46,130 nt of DNA, taken from positions 1 to 46,130 of the forward strand of contig NZ_AQPH01000022.1 of the NCBI RefSeq assembly GCF_000442515.1, in the 5' to 3' direction. The stretch's first letter is position 1. Every line of letters begins with the position of its first letter. The translations under genes were made by a program, and so were the position numbers. This stretch comes from Magnetospirillum fulvum MGU-K5. Lineage in GTDB: Bacteria; Pseudomonadota; Alphaproteobacteria; Rhodospirillales; Magnetospirillaceae. The notes beneath the pieces are model-generated. The model searched no databases. It saw only the letters and a list, made by a program, of their open reading frames with translations, and was not told the DNA's origin. Positions 1 through 8,977 of this stretch are shown one piece after another.

Positions 1-150
1 ACCGCCGACACCGACCTGCGCCTCGCCCGCTATTTTGGCCTGTCTGACGGGTTTTGGATGGGCGTACAAGCCGACTACGAACTGATGGAGCGGCGACGGC
101 AGATTGAAGCCGATCTTGCCGCCATCGCCCCTCGCCAGAACGCGGCATGA
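1..150 (+). CDS. HigA-family addiction-module antitoxin, C-terminal part (gene starts before the window)
   Basis: The window opens inside a gene whose last 49 codons are visible, ending at a TGA at 148-150. The stretch LRLARYFGLSDGFWMGVQ is the well-known C-terminal helix of HigA-type XRE antitoxins, which bind DNA through an upstream helix-turn-helix and neutralise a HigB/RelE-type mRNA interferase. The helix-turn-helix and the toxin gene lie outside the window, so a working pair cannot be shown. The gene adjoins an accessory segment with an autotransporter and an IS remnant, a usual setting for toxin-antitoxin loci. Confidence 0.75.
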   Translation, partial: TADTDLRLARYFGLSDGFWMGVQADYELMERRRQIEADLAAIAPRQNAA

Positions 151-279
151 GGCGAACGGCCATAATCGCCGAATTTGTTCGGGGCACAGATAACCAGGTG
201 TGACGTGGCGCGTCGCACCCGTCGGATCATCGGAACAGCCTCACCGTAGGGACCGGCGACGGCATCGGGGAATTGATCG

Positions 280-429
280 TCACCAAAAATACACCGGCCG
301 ACCCGCCGCCAAATGCTCCCTGGCGACATCGCCGGAATCGTTCCTAAGAGCTTGAGTGAAGGCGTCCATGAAGCGGCATTCGTCCGCTTCGGTCATGATG
401 TCGAGCACAGAGAAATCAAACTGTTCCAT
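280..429 (-). CDS. small hypothetical protein, probably truncated by a one-base frameshift
   Basis: A 49-codon ORF starts at ATG 427-429, with GGAG nine bases upstream. It begins MEQFDFSVLDIMTEADE and ends GRPVYFW followed by stop. The stop comes just after a run of five A (285-289 on the plus strand). With one base of that run removed, the frame would read on through GRPVYFGDDQFPDAVAGPYG. I recall small unnamed proteins in related bacteria with a similar motif of the form AAGRPVYF-x-D-x-x-PD; this is memory, not a search. I cannot name a function. It may be an intact 49-residue protein or the front of a longer gene broken by a sequencing or real indel. Confidence 0.4.
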   Translation of the reverse strand: MEQFDFSVLDIMTEADECRFMDAFTQALRNDSGDVAREHLAAGRPVYFW

Positions 430-472
430 GATCCACGTCTCCGTTACTGGACGAGTGTAACCTCCTGCAGGG

Positions 473-483
473 TGTCCAGGACA
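473..483. promoter_or_regulatory. palindrome TGTCCAGGACA, possible operator
   Basis: A perfect 11-base inverted repeat with one central base, identical to the palindrome at 22147-22157. It lies in the gap between the small ORF (start 429) and the autotransporter end (524). It lacks the T-rich flanks of the copies near the puc genes, so it may be coincidental. Confidence 0.25.
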
Positions 484-523
484 ATTCCGTTATTTCCAGG
501 GGGGATTACCATGCAAGCAGCCG

Positions 524-3500
524 CTAAAATTCCAGGCCAAAACTGAAACTGCCGAAGCAGGAAGAACTTTGAGGGCGAAAAAACTCCGATCCAAGATCAA
601 CCTGCGCAAAAAAACCACTGATATGGCTCGCGCGCACGCTGCTATGAACCAGCATGGCGTCCCGGCCCTGCATATCTGACCGACTTTCAAAATCTGGACT
701 GTATCCCTTGAAACTGGCACTGCTGCTGAACGTTCCGTCAAGCCTGTCATGCCGCCAGCCAGCCAGAGTATCCCATGTGAGGGTTGTGCCATTATCCAGC
801 GTGCGGGCAAGATTTGCATGGGCGCCCAAGACTGACGAGAGATTGTTGTAAGTGGCGGCATCAACCCTGAGTGCTGACGCCCCTGAGCCGCCCTCGGTAA
901 ATCCCGGTCTGGAACTCAGGCTATACTCCAGCCATGCCAGAGGGCCAGCTTCCACGCCGCCCCAGGCGGTTGCCCAGTCCCAGTTCTTGCCGCCGCCCAC
1001 AAGCGTATCTGCGGTAAGGCCCGTCCATTTGCTGTTGTGGTTGCGCGCGTAGCCATTGAAGTTCACGGCCCGCTGCATTTGCACATCCTCAAAACCCACG
1101 CGTGCCATACCCACTGCATAGGCTCCATCCCACCAGCGGGGCTTAAAGCGTGCATGGCCGCCAACAGAGGCGGCTTGAGTTTCTGCCCTTGCTTCAGCCG
1201 CACTATGGATATCCGTGCGGCGGCCTGCGAGTACCAGATCAAATCCCGCAGTCAATCCGCTCTCCCACAGGCGGTCAACGCCAAGGGCCGACCCTGCACC
1301 TGACGCCGAGAAGCCCGCTGAGCCGCCATTGGCGTTCATGTTGCTGTAGCTGCTAAAAGGCAGTGCCCATGCCTGCCTGTCAGCAGCAGCACTGCTGGAC
1401 ACGCCAGTACCGCTCGCGCCTTGCTGGCCGTTGGCTCCCAAGAAGCGCCGCACCATAAGCAGATTAAGCTGCCGCTGCGCTTCAAGCCCGGCCCGCGCCA
1501 CTGCATCATAACTGTTGGGACTCAACTGCTCCATTGCCGGAGCAATGTCGCTGCCGGAGGCATCGCTCCAGTCCAGAGCCTGAAACAGGTTTTGCATGTC
1601 GCCTGTTGCTTGCCCTGCCATCTGGTAAAGAGCGCGTCCAACACGGCTTGTGGTGGTACTGTCGGCATAGCGGCTGTAAGCGCTTGATACCCGCTGCTGA
1701 CCCAATGAGGCCGCCCCGAGGCCATTGCTTGATGCAACGCTGAAATTCAATGTTGGTGAAGAGGAATTAACTCCAACGCTGTTAAATGCGCCCGTGGAGC
1801 TTGTTGCCTGCACACTGTTGATATTTATTGAATATTTTTCCGCATAAAATCCCGGCGAAGGAGAAAACCGCAAGGCTCCGTCAAGATTTGCAGAATTTGC
1901 ACTGAGCACTGAATATTGGTCTCTGGAATTGAAACCGATTTGCAGCGTTCCCTGCCCTGTCTGGGTGTAGTCATTTACTGTGAGCGTCAGGCCGCGATAG
2001 CCTGGAGCAACAGTACCTGAATTGACTGCTCTCTTCTGTATTGCGCCATCACCCAGCAATACACCGCCCTGGCGCACGAGCACATCGCTGTTTTGCAGCA
2101 CGCCGCCACTTCCGTCTGCCCGTTTGCTTACGGCCAGGCTTCCGCCATCAACCACTGTTGCCCCGGAATAGCTATTGACGCCGCTAAGAACCAGCAGGCC
2201 AGCACCCGTTTTTCGCAAGCCCACATCCTTACCACGCAAGGCCGTGGCGTCCGCACCAGCCAGAAAACTGGCGTGATGGTAGGCGTCATTCCACTGGCGC
2301 TGGGTGATATCATTGCTGAATTCGGCGACGTAGCCCTTGGTGTTAAACGTTTCAAGCGCATAATTACCCGGGGCCAATTCAGGCAACGCCACCACATCCG
2401 AAGCTGACATTCGGTTGGCATCCAGCCGGGCGATGCCGCGCACGGCCTTGCCCGCGTCCAGCAGACCCTGACCAAACACGTCTTCCTTGGTCAGGTCATT
2501 CACTGCCTTCTTGCCCTGATCAACCAACGCTTTCAAAGCATCTGCCGTCGTGCCTTGATAAACTTGTTCAATCCACTGTTTGATTGTCACATCATTCGGA
2601 GTGGGAACACTGTGATCTATAACGGTAATAATAACCTTATTTGGATTACGGCCATCATCAGATGTATATTGAACAAGGTGCGTTGGCGCTATAAAAGTAC
2701 TATCCGCTGTGGTCAATACAGCATCAGCCAACTGCTTGCCGGTCATCCAGGGAAAAGCCTGCGCCACCAGGCCCACAGTGCCGCTCACATAGGGCGCCGC
2801 CATGCTGGTGCCACTTTTCTGCATATAGCCGTTCGTGGTGGCATTGAGCGAAATGATGTTGCTGCCGGGTGCCGCAACGGTCCAAAGATAGGCTTTGCTC
2901 CCAAGATTGCTGAAATAACTGACCCCAGACGGACCAATGGTACGTGTTCCGTCCGTCGCTGTGGTGATCCCGGCTGTATTAAGAGAAACTACGCTGATCC
3001 AGCCTGTCAGATCCGGCGCATAACGCGGCATCATGCCCTCAACATTGGGGGCTATCATGCTGTTGTTGCCGGCGGCAAACACAATGACCTTGCCGTAATC
3101 GTCACTGAGTTTGCGAAGTGCTCTGATCTCACCATCCTGGCCAGATATGACATCTGCGGGAATGTCTTTGAGAGGGTCAAGCGATGGGTAAAAATCCGAG
3201 CCCCAACTGTTGTTGATGACGCGAATCTCCGGATGCGCAGCAAAGAGGCTCAACAAATCAGGCGGAACAAGGTTCTCGTTACTCCCCGATGCTGTCCCAA
3301 GTATGACCGCCGAAACGAGGTTGGCGTCAAAAGCCACACCGTGCATACCAACACCATTGCGCAGGGCTGCCATAATGCCCGCCACATGGCTGCCATGCGT
3401 ATCATATGCCCAGTTTGGCACGTATGTCTGACCCGTGGTCGTATCGAACGGCAAGGCCATCATCACGACTTTGCCAGCCAGCTCCGGGTGGTCGCCGCGT

Positions 3501-3718
3501 ACGGAAGTGTCAATCATGCCCAGCGTGATGCCTGCACCGGTATATCCCAGGGCGTATGCATCGGCGGCGCGAATAAAATTTAACCCAGTGCCGCTCAAGT
3601 ATTCATTGGTTTTAAAACTTTCGGCACTCGCCATTCTTAATGTGACCAGAGAAATAATTGGAACACAAAACAGAACAAGACAAAAACGCACCAAATAATC
3701 GTACAAATAAAGAAACAT
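524..3718 (-). CDS. autotransporter with subtilisin-like (S8) protease passenger
   Basis: A 1064-residue type Va secreted serine protease. The preferred start is ATG 3718, with AGG just upstream and a hydrophobic signal peptide directly after it (residues 1-32, ending MASA). Subtilase catalytic residues are visible: Asp70 (GMIDTS), His108 (DTHGSHVAG), oxyanion Asn near 170 (NNSWG) and Ser305 (SGTSMAAP). A beta-helix segment follows, including one autotransporter-associated repeat (LVLSGVNSYSGATVVDGG). The last ~280 residues look like a beta-barrel translocator ending in Phe. Codon use and GC look lower than in neighbouring genes, and the style recalls autotransporters of Desulfovibrio-like bacteria (impression only). 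An IS5-family remnant starts 52 bp upstream of the ATG, so the native promoter may be lost or the IS may supply one. The family is secure; substrate is unknown. Confidence 0.93.
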   Translation of the reverse strand: MFLYLYDYLVRFCLVLFCVPIISLVTLRMASAESFKTNEYLSGTGLNFIRAADAYALGYTGAGITLGMIDTSVRGDHPELAGKVVMMALPFDTTTGQTYVPNWAYDTHGSHVAGIMAALRNGVGMHGVAFDANLVSAVILGTASGSNENLVPPDLLSLFAAHPEIRVINNSWGSDFYPSLDPLKDIPADVISGQDGEIRALRKLSDDYGKVIVFAAGNNSMIAPNVEGMMPRYAPDLTGWISVVSLNTAGITTATDGTRTIGPSGVSYFSNLGSKAYLWTVAAPGSNIISLNATTNGYMQKSGTSMAAPYVSGTVGLVAQAFPWMTGKQLADAVLTTADSTFIAPTHLVQYTSDDGRNPNKVIITVIDHSVPTPNDVTIKQWIEQVYQGTTADALKALVDQGKKAVNDLTKEDVFGQGLLDAGKAVRGIARLDANRMSASDVVALPELAPGNYALETFNTKGYVAEFSNDITQRQWNDAYHHASFLAGADATALRGKDVGLRKTGAGLLVLSGVNSYSGATVVDGGSLAVSKRADGSGGVLQNSDVLVRQGGVLLGDGAIQKRAVNSGTVAPGYRGLTLTVNDYTQTGQGTLQIGFNSRDQYSVLSANSANLDGALRFSPSPGFYAEKYSININSVQATSSTGAFNSVGVNSSSPTLNFSVASSNGLGAASLGQQRVSSAYSRYADSTTTSRVGRALYQMAGQATGDMQNLFQALDWSDASGSDIAPAMEQLSPNSYDAVARAGLEAQRQLNLLMVRRFLGANGQQGASGTGVSSSAAADRQAWALPFSSYSNMNANGGSAGFSASGAGSALGVDRLWESGLTAGFDLVLAGRRTDIHSAAEARAETQAASVGGHARFKPRWWDGAYAVGMARVGFEDVQMQRAVNFNGYARNHNSKWTGLTADTLVGGGKNWDWATAWGGVEAGPLAWLEYSLSSRPGFTEGGSGASALRVDAATYNNLSSVLGAHANLARTLDNGTTLTWDTLAGWRHDRLDGTFSSSASFKGYSPDFESRSDMQGRDAMLVHSSVRASHISGFFAQVDLGSEFFRPQSSSCFGSFSFGLEF

Positions 3719-3769
3719 TTTACCTGCCCTGACAGCCGTAGACACACCTTACTCAGATTCCGGTCGCCT

Positions 3770-4403
3770 GGACACCTCGAAAAACCCTTGCCCTGAGCGG
3801 GGTCTGCTGATTCAATCAGCCTATGGTTGTGTTGGAGGAGGCAATGAGTCGGCAGCCTGGGCTCTTCGATCTTGAGGATCGGTATGCGGAATTGTCGAAG
3901 GCGGGCGACCCGCAGGAGAAGCTGCTGAGGGTGGTGAGCTTCGAGGCGTTTCGCTACCGGCTGGACAAGGCGCTGAACCGCAGCGACAGAGCCCGTGGCG
4001 GCCGTCCGCCGCATGACGCGGTTTGATGTTTAAGATCCTGGTGCTTCAGGCGCTGTACAACCTCTCCGACGACCAAGCGGAGTTCATGATCAATGACCGC
4101 CTGACGTTCAAACGCTTTCTCGGCCTGGGGCTGGCGGACAAGGCGCCGATTGCCCTCTTCGTCCGCACCATCGGCATCGCCAGGGCCAAGACCAAGATCG
4201 GCATGGACAATCTCGTCTACAACATGCGCCGCCTGGTCTGGTGGGACGGGAGAACTTCGCCCGCATGACGGCCCCGGGGCCGAGAAGAGGGGGCCGTAAC
4301 GGCCCAAACACCTCGGCTTTAGACCGAAATCGCCCCAGAGTTCAGCGCGGTCACCCCATTTTCCCGTCCAAACCGTCCCAAAAATCGGTTCTTCGAGGTG
4401 TCC
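3770..4403 (+). mobile_element. IS5-family insertion sequence with a large internal deletion
   Basis: The ends are imperfect inverted repeats: GGACACCTCGAAAAACCC at 3770-3787 and the complement of GGACACCTCGAAGAACCG at 4386-4403 (16 of 18 identical). The element is only 634 bp. It encodes the two ends of an IS5-type transposase but not the DDE middle. No target-site duplication is visible: the bases outside are CCT on the left and GAT on the right. This suggests that a deletion or recombination took place at the element after insertion. It separates an autotransporter from the 3' half of a membrane-fusion-protein gene. Confidence 0.85.
3844..4268 (+). pseudogene. IS5-family transposase remnant, frameshifted and internally deleted
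   Basis: The front part (MSRQPGLFDLEDRYAEL ... GGRPPHDAV) and the next part ([20 protein letters not shown]) are the conserved N-terminus of IS5 transposases. Between them one T seems to be missing (GTTTGATG where GTTTTGATG would keep frame). After GLGLADKAP the sequence jumps straight to the family's C-terminal block ([20 protein letters not shown]). The catalytic DDE region of roughly 200 residues is therefore gone. It cannot encode an active transposase. Confidence 0.88.
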
Positions 4404-4744
4404 GATCGATCCCAGCTCCGTTCGACGGCCGGGTGGTCGAGCAGAAGGTGCGCAACCAAAAATTTGCTCAGCCCGGTCAAGCCTTGCTGGACATTCTTGA
4501 CGATTCGGTGCTGGAACTCGATTTCGTGGTCCCCAGCAAATGGCTGGTCTGGTTGAAGCCAGGCCATAGCTTTCAGGTCGCCATCGACGAGACCGGGAAA
4601 AGCTATCCGGTCAAGCTGACCCACGTGGGGGCGCGTATCGATCCGGTCAGCCAATCGGTACGGATCACCGGAGCCATCGGCGGGCGGTTTCCCGAACTCT
4701 CTGCCGGGATGAGCGGCAAGGTACTGCTATCGCCCCCGTCATGA
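4404..4744 (+). pseudogene. HlyD/RND-type periplasmic adaptor subunit, 3' fragment cut by the IS
   Basis: Beginning directly after the IS end, the frame encodes about 112 residues (IPAPFDGRVVEQKVRNQKFA ... LSAGMSGKVLLSPPS) typical of the C-terminal lipoyl/beta-barrel half of membrane-fusion proteins. These bridge inner-membrane pumps to outer-membrane channels. The N-terminal half is absent, and the DNA on the other side of the IS is an unrelated autotransporter, so the gene was destroyed by insertion plus rearrangement. Its TGA overlaps an ATG in the pattern ATGA at 4741, showing that it was once translationally coupled to a following gene, now only a stub. Confidence 0.8.
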
Positions 4745-4797
4745 GTGACGCCTTGCTTACGCTGATCGAGCTGGAACGCCGGATTCTGGGGGTATAA
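4741..4797 (+). pseudogene. stub of the gene that followed the adaptor gene
   Basis: The ATG at 4741 overlaps the stop of the adaptor fragment, and 18 codons follow (MSDALLTLIELERRILGV) before TAA. From memory, adaptor genes in related bacteria are often followed by a protein starting in a similar way, so this is probably the first exon-like scrap of a decayed partner. It is too short for any firm assignment. Confidence 0.25.
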
Positions 4798-4852
4798 CCC
4801 GGCCGGACGAATTTGCCCTCCCATGCCGTGATCGTGCCCAGGGCGGGGAGTG

Positions 4853-5638
4853 TCACCGATCTGTCTCCGATGATACAGTCCGGCGGCGCAGCAGATAATT
4901 GTCCATGATCCAGCCCTTGCGGGCACGCTGCAAAGCGATAGCGGCGTCAATTTGATCGGCAACCGCGTCGAGCGGACCGGAGATCAAGCGTTCGTCAGGG
5001 CCGCCGACATCGCCGCCCCAATAGATATCGACCTCGCCCGAGCCTTCCAACCGACGGAAGGCCGAACGCGAATCCAGCATCACCACTGCATTGGTGATCG
5101 AGGCGGGATCGGCCTGTTCGATCTGGCGGCCGGTGGTGATGGTGATGCTTTCGCCAATCCGGTTGAGCGGGATTTTGTGACGGGCAACCAGCATCTGGAC
5201 CGAGGTGATGCCGGGAATGACCTCGAAACAAAGATCGTTCCGACCCGACTCGATCAGATCGCGCAGATGCTGGATCGTCCCGTCATACAGCGCTGGATCG
5301 CCCCAGATCAGCAGCCCGGCGGTTTCGCCGTCGGACATCTCGGTGTCGATCAGCGTTCCGATGATTTCGGTGCGACGGCGGTGCCACTCTTGGACCGCAC
5401 CGACATAGCCGTTGGCGTCCCGGTCGCGCTGGGGCAGAGCCGCAGAGGCAGTGCGATAGGGACGGTCGCCCCGGTGGGTTTGCAAAATTTGCTGGCGAAA
5501 GCGGATCAGTTGGTCTTTGCCCTCCCCTTCCTTTTCCAGAAAGAAGAACACGTCGGCGCGACTGATCGCCTTGATCGCAGCCAGGGTCAAGGCGTCGGGA
5601 TCGCCCGGGCCAATACCGATCAGAAGAATGGTCTTCAT
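4853..5638 (-). CDS. cobF: precorrin-6A synthase (deacetylating), CobF
   Basis: A 261-residue tetrapyrrole methylase. CobF removes the acetyl group and methylates C1 of precorrin-5 in the aerobic (oxygen-dependent) cobalamin pathway, using S-adenosylmethionine. The N-terminal SAM-site motif LLIGIGPGDPDALTLAA and the central LLIWGDPALYDGT are typical. Two ATGs stand in tandem at 5641 and 5638; AGGA is better spaced from the second, so 5638 is preferred. It is the last gene of the riboswitch-led B12 operon, 27 bp after tonB. One biosynthetic gene inside an uptake operon implies the other cob genes lie elsewhere. Assignment to CobF rather than another methylase rests on the overall sequence style. 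Confidence 0.88.
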   Translation of the reverse strand: MKTILLIGIGPGDPDALTLAAIKAISRADVFFFLEKEGEGKDQLIRFRQQILQTHRGDRPYRTASAALPQRDRDANGYVGAVQEWHRRRTEIIGTLIDTEMSDGETAGLLIWGDPALYDGTIQHLRDLIESGRNDLCFEVIPGITSVQMLVARHKIPLNRIGESITITTGRQIEQADPASITNAVVMLDSRSAFRRLEGSGEVDIYWGGDVGGPDERLISGPLDAVADQIDAAIALQRARKGWIMDNYLLRRRTVSSETDR

Positions 5639-5668
5639 CATGTTCCTTTCCCGTCTCTAATGACCGCC

Positions 5669-6406
5669 TCACCGCTGTCCGACGACCGGCAAGCCCGATA
5701 ATCCGCTGTTGAGGCTAAACTGGACCGGCACCCGCAACGTCGCTGGAACCGGCGCAGAGTTGCGAGTTGCCGGATGAAATCGCCACGTCTTGACCGCTGT
5801 GATCGCGGCCTCGTCAAGGGAGGGGGTGCCGCTGCTGTCCGCCACACTGACCTCGACACACTCGCCAGACGCCGACAGAGTGACCAACAGGACGGTGCGC
5901 CCCTCGCGCCCCATCCGCCGCGCGCTCATGGGATAAAGCGGCGGCGGATTTCCTGCCATCGCGACGGGATCGGATGAGCCCGGCGGCGCGGAAGAAAGGC
6001 CGTTTGCCGTAGCGACGACGGCGGCTCCCTCGCCGCCTCCCGCCCCCGTCGTTCCGGTCGCGGACGATGCGGGGTCTCCTCCCTGCGGTGGCTCCTCTGA
6101 CGCTGCGACCTCGTGCCGGATCGGCGGCGGTGTCCGAGCCGGTACCGAGGCCGGACGGGTGGCACGCACCGGGCGAGTGGATTGGGTCGCAGCGGGGGGA
6201 ACAGCCACGGGAGCGGCAGCCACCGTAGGAGACGCGGCGGCGACCGGTGCCTCGGGAAACGATACAAGTTCGACCATTACCGGGGCAGGAGCCTCGTCCC
6301 CCGACGAAACGGACCAGGGACCAAAGCCGCCAAACAACCCGGCGTGCAGGATCAGCGACGCGGCCAGTCCACGCCAGGGTGGATAAGGCTGCTGGCTGAG
6401 ATTCAT
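5669..6406 (-). CDS. tonB: TonB energy-transducing protein of the B12 uptake operon
   Basis: A 245-residue protein with an N-terminal membrane anchor (LAASLILHAGLFGGFGPW), a long Pro/Ala-rich periplasm-spanning stretch, and a C-terminal TonB domain (about residues 165-235, with PLYPMSARRMGREGRTVLLV). TonB carries proton-motive energy from ExbBD to outer-membrane receptors, here presumably the BtuB in the same operon. The ATG at 6406 overlaps the TGA of btuD (ATGA). An in-frame ATG 42 bp further upstream lies inside btuD and is unlikely. exbB and exbD are not in the window. Confidence 0.9.
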   Translation of the reverse strand: MNLSQQPYPPWRGLAASLILHAGLFGGFGPWSVSSGDEAPAPVMVELVSFPEAPVAAASPTVAAAPVAVPPAATQSTRPVRATRPASVPARTPPPIRHEVAASEEPPQGGDPASSATGTTGAGGGEGAAVVATANGLSSAPPGSSDPVAMAGNPPPLYPMSARRMGREGRTVLLVTLSASGECVEVSVADSSGTPSLDEAAITAVKTWRFHPATRNSAPVPATLRVPVQFSLNSGLSGLPVVGQR

Positions 6407-7197
6407 CGCCCTGCCCCCGTTGGATTTGGCCCAGAAACCTGCTCCCACGGGATCAGCAGAGATTCGGCCCCGATCCGACCGCGATGGGCACGGATACCGA
6501 ATGCCTGAGCCAGCACCTCATCCGACAAGGTTGCCTCGGTCGGTCCCACCGCCAGCAACCGCCCCTGACACAGCACGGCGACGCGGTGACAGAACCGCGC
6601 CGCCAGCGCCAGATCGTGCAGAACCACCGCGATACCGCGTCCTTCGGCCGCTAGCCGCCCCAGCAGATCCATCACCGCCAGCCGGTGTTGCGGGTCGAGC
6701 GCGGCGCAGGGCTCGTCGAGCAGCAGCAGATCGGACTCCACCGCCAGGGTCCGGGCGAACAGGGCCAGCGCCCGCTCTCCCCCTGACAGAGCGGTGATCG
6801 AGCGGTGGCGCAGCGATGCGATCCCAACCGCCTCCAGCGCCTTGTCCACCGCGTCGCGATCCTGCGGCGTCGCCCCGCCACCATGGGGGAGCCGCCCCAA
6901 GGCCACCGCCGCCTCGACCGGGATCGGCCACACCGCCTCGGTCTGTTGCGGAAGAAAGGCCACCGCCCGCGCCCGGGCCGAGGCTCCCAGACGATCAAGC
7001 GGAACTCCGCCGACGGTAATGCGCCCGGCCGTGGGCCGTTCCAACCCGCCGGCACAGCGTAGCGCCGTGCTTTTTCCGGCTCCGTTCGGTCCGACCAGAC
7101 CGAGAACCTCGCCCGGTTCCAGCCGCAGCGCGATCTCGTCGAGAACCAGGGCATTGCCTCGGCGCAGGCTGACCGTCTCCCAGACCAGGGCGCTCAT
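6403..7197 (-). CDS. btuD: vitamin B12 ABC transporter, ATP-binding protein BtuD
   Basis: A 264-residue ATPase of the iron-siderophore/B12 ABC family. Visible motifs are Walker A GPNGAGKST (about residues 34-42), Q-loop FLPQQ, signature LSGGE and Walker B LLLLDEP, followed by the switch His in VLHDL. It powers transport through BtuC. The ATG at 7197 overlaps the btuC stop (ATGA). A much longer frame runs upstream through btuC but is a shadow. Substrate is inferred from the cobalamin riboswitch upstream; the family also carries haem and siderophores. Confidence 0.9.
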   Translation of the reverse strand: MSALVWETVSLRRGNALVLDEIALRLEPGEVLGLVGPNGAGKSTALRCAGGLERPTAGRITVGGVPLDRLGASARARAVAFLPQQTEAVWPIPVEAAVALGRLPHGGGATPQDRDAVDKALEAVGIASLRHRSITALSGGERALALFARTLAVESDLLLLDEPCAALDPQHRLAVMDLLGRLAAEGRGIAVVLHDLALAARFCHRVAVLCQGRLLAVGPTEATLSDEVLAQAFGIRAHRGRIGAESLLIPWEQVSGPNPTGAGR

Positions 7198-8162
7198 GAC
7201 CGCCCCCGCATCCGCAGTACCAGTGTCAGGAAGAAGGGGGCTCCGACCAGGGCGGTCGCGACCCCCAATTTCAATTCGGGACCAACCGCAACCAGCCGGA
7301 TCACAATGTCGGCGGCCAGCAGCAGGATTGCGCCGCCCAGGGCGCTGACCGGCAGCAAGCGGCGGGAATCGTGACCGACCAGCGGGCGCAGAAGATGCGG
7401 CACCACCAGCCCGACAAAGCCGATGCTGCCGGTCACCGCGACCGACGCGCCGACACAGCCGGCGGTGCCGACAATCGCCATCATCCGCAGCCGCCCCAGG
7501 TTGATACCGAGCGAACGGGCGACGTCCTCGCCCAGCGCCAGCGCGGCCAGCCCCCGCCCGGTGGCGAACAGCAAGCCCCAGCCGACCAGAATGAACGGAG
7601 CCGCCGTCTCGACATGGGTCCACGAACGGTCGGCGACCGATCCCATCAGCCAGACCATGATCTCGTAGGCTGCCAGCGGCGACGGAGCAAGGTTAAGGGC
7701 CAGCGCAGTCAAAGCGACGGCCAGACTGGACAGCGCCACCCCGGCCAGCATCAAGGTCAGGATCCCCGGAGCACGTCCGGCCAGGATCATCAGCAAAAGG
7801 GCGGCGCACAAAGCGCCAACGATGCCGCCGCCCGCCACCGACCACAGCCCGAAATAAAAGGCCAGCACCGACCCCAGCGCCGCCATCGACGACACCCCGA
7901 TCACGCCGGGATCGGCCAGCGGGTTGCGCATCAACCCTTGCAGCACCGCACCCGACAGCCCCAGCGAGGCCCCGGCCAGCACGGCGAGCACCGTACGCGG
8001 CAGGCGGATATCGATCGTAACGGTGCGCGCCAGCGTCGCCCGAACCGGGTCGGCGGAGAAACTGTCCCACGGCATCAGCGCGGTGGGACCGACCGCCGCC
8101 GAGGCCACGATCAGCAGCAGCAGCAAGAAGACCAGGGCGATTTCGGTCCAATAACGTTTCAT
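7194..8162 (-). CDS. btuC: vitamin B12 ABC transporter, permease BtuC
   Basis: A 322-residue FecCD-family inner-membrane permease with about ten hydrophobic segments. The characteristic block GLMRNPLADPGVIGVSSMAALG-like sequence appears near residue 80, and GSIGFVGLVVPHLLRPLVGHD near residue 240 contains the ATPase-coupling region. The start MKRYWTEIALVFLLLLL at 8162 overlaps the btuF stop in an ATGA arrangement and begins directly with a membrane segment. A longer upstream reading frame overlaps btuF and is rejected. The B12 assignment follows from the operon and riboswitch. Confidence 0.9.
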   Translation of the reverse strand: MKRYWTEIALVFLLLLLIVASAAVGPTALMPWDSFSADPVRATLARTVTIDIRLPRTVLAVLAGASLGLSGAVLQGLMRNPLADPGVIGVSSMAALGSVLAFYFGLWSVAGGGIVGALCAALLLMILAGRAPGILTLMLAGVALSSLAVALTALALNLAPSPLAAYEIMVWLMGSVADRSWTHVETAAPFILVGWGLLFATGRGLAALALGEDVARSLGINLGRLRMMAIVGTAGCVGASVAVTGSIGFVGLVVPHLLRPLVGHDSRRLLPVSALGGAILLLAADIVIRLVAVGPELKLGVATALVGAPFFLTLVLRMRGRS

Positions 8163-8977
8163 CGGCCTGCTCCAGCAATCAACGCCGCCGCCTCGATCAG
8201 GGCGACATCGGGACAGGCCCACAACCGCATCGGCACAGTGACCCGTCGTGCGCCTCCTGCGGCAAGAGCCGGATGGCGCAGCACTTCGCCCGCGATCGAG
8301 GGAGCCTCTTCTCCCATCGATTCGACAACGATCAGATCGGGACCGGCGGCTGCCAGGGTTTCCAGCGGCAAGGAGGCGAAGCCCACCAGTCCGGCCTCGG
8401 CGGCAATATTGTCCATCCCCACGGCGCGGAGCAGATCGTCGGCGGTGGTGCCGCGCCCAGCACTCCACCCCCCGGCTTGATAGATCGCGGCCTTCAGCCT
8501 GTGCTCAGGATGAGGCTGGGTGGCGAGCCCGGTTTCGATTGTCGCGACCAGCGCCTCTCCCGCCGCCTCGGAGCCAAGGTCGCGGGCTAGATCCCGGATC
8601 GCTGCCAGCGTTTCCGCGATCCCGTTGCCTGGGGCGAGGACATGAACCTGAATCCCGAGTTGACGCAGCATTGGGGCGGTGGTGGTGGCGTTGTAGGCTC
8701 CCAGCACCACCAGATCGGGAGCGCGGGCCAGGATGTCTTCAACCTCGCCCGTCGTCACCGCCAGCCCCGCCGCCTGCGCCGCCACCGTCGAGGCGACGGG
8801 ATCGGCGGCAAAGCGGCTGACCGCCGCGACCCGGTCACGCCCGACCAGGGCCAGCACCAGACGGTCGGTGCACAGATTGGCGCTGACGATCCGTTGCGGC
8901 GGCGGCAGGTCCGCCCCGGCGGCGGAGACCGCCGCCAGGGACAGAAGTCCGGCCAGAAAAAGGGGCTTGGCGATCAG
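8159..8977 (-). CDS. btuF: periplasmic cobalamin-binding protein BtuF, probable CTG start
   Basis: A 272-residue class III substrate-binding protein with a signal peptide (AKPLFLAGLLSLAAVSAAGA) and the family pattern QRIVSANLCTDRLVLALV ... APDLVVLGAYNATTTAPML. It would deliver B12 from the periplasm to BtuCD. The frame contains no ATG, GTG or TTG near the signal peptide. A GGGAG sits seven bases before a CTG at 8975-8977, and that CTG overlaps the btuB stop as CTGA. The next three junctions of the operon all use ATGA, so CTG in the same register is the most economical start. The nearest upstream in-frame ATGs lie inside btuB and would add a non-signal extension. Confidence 0.85.
   Translation of the reverse strand: MIAKPLFLAGLLSLAAVSAAGADLPPPQRIVSANLCTDRLVLALVGRDRVAAVSRFAADPVASTVAAQAAGLAVTTGEVEDILARAPDLVVLGAYNATTTAPMLRQLGIQVHVLAPGNGIAETLAAIRDLARDLGSEAAGEALVATIETGLATQPHPEHRLKAAIYQAGGWSAGRGTTADDLLRAVGMDNIAAEAGLVGFASLPLETLAAAGPDLIVVESMGEEAPSIAGEVLRHPALAAGGARRVTVPMRLWACPDVALIEAAALIAGAGR

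Noticed and set aside
313-546. 77-codon plus-strand ORF overlapping the end of the autotransporter
   Set aside because: It is antisense to the small ORF at 280-429 and overlaps the autotransporter 3' end; no ribosome-binding site or protein-like composition.
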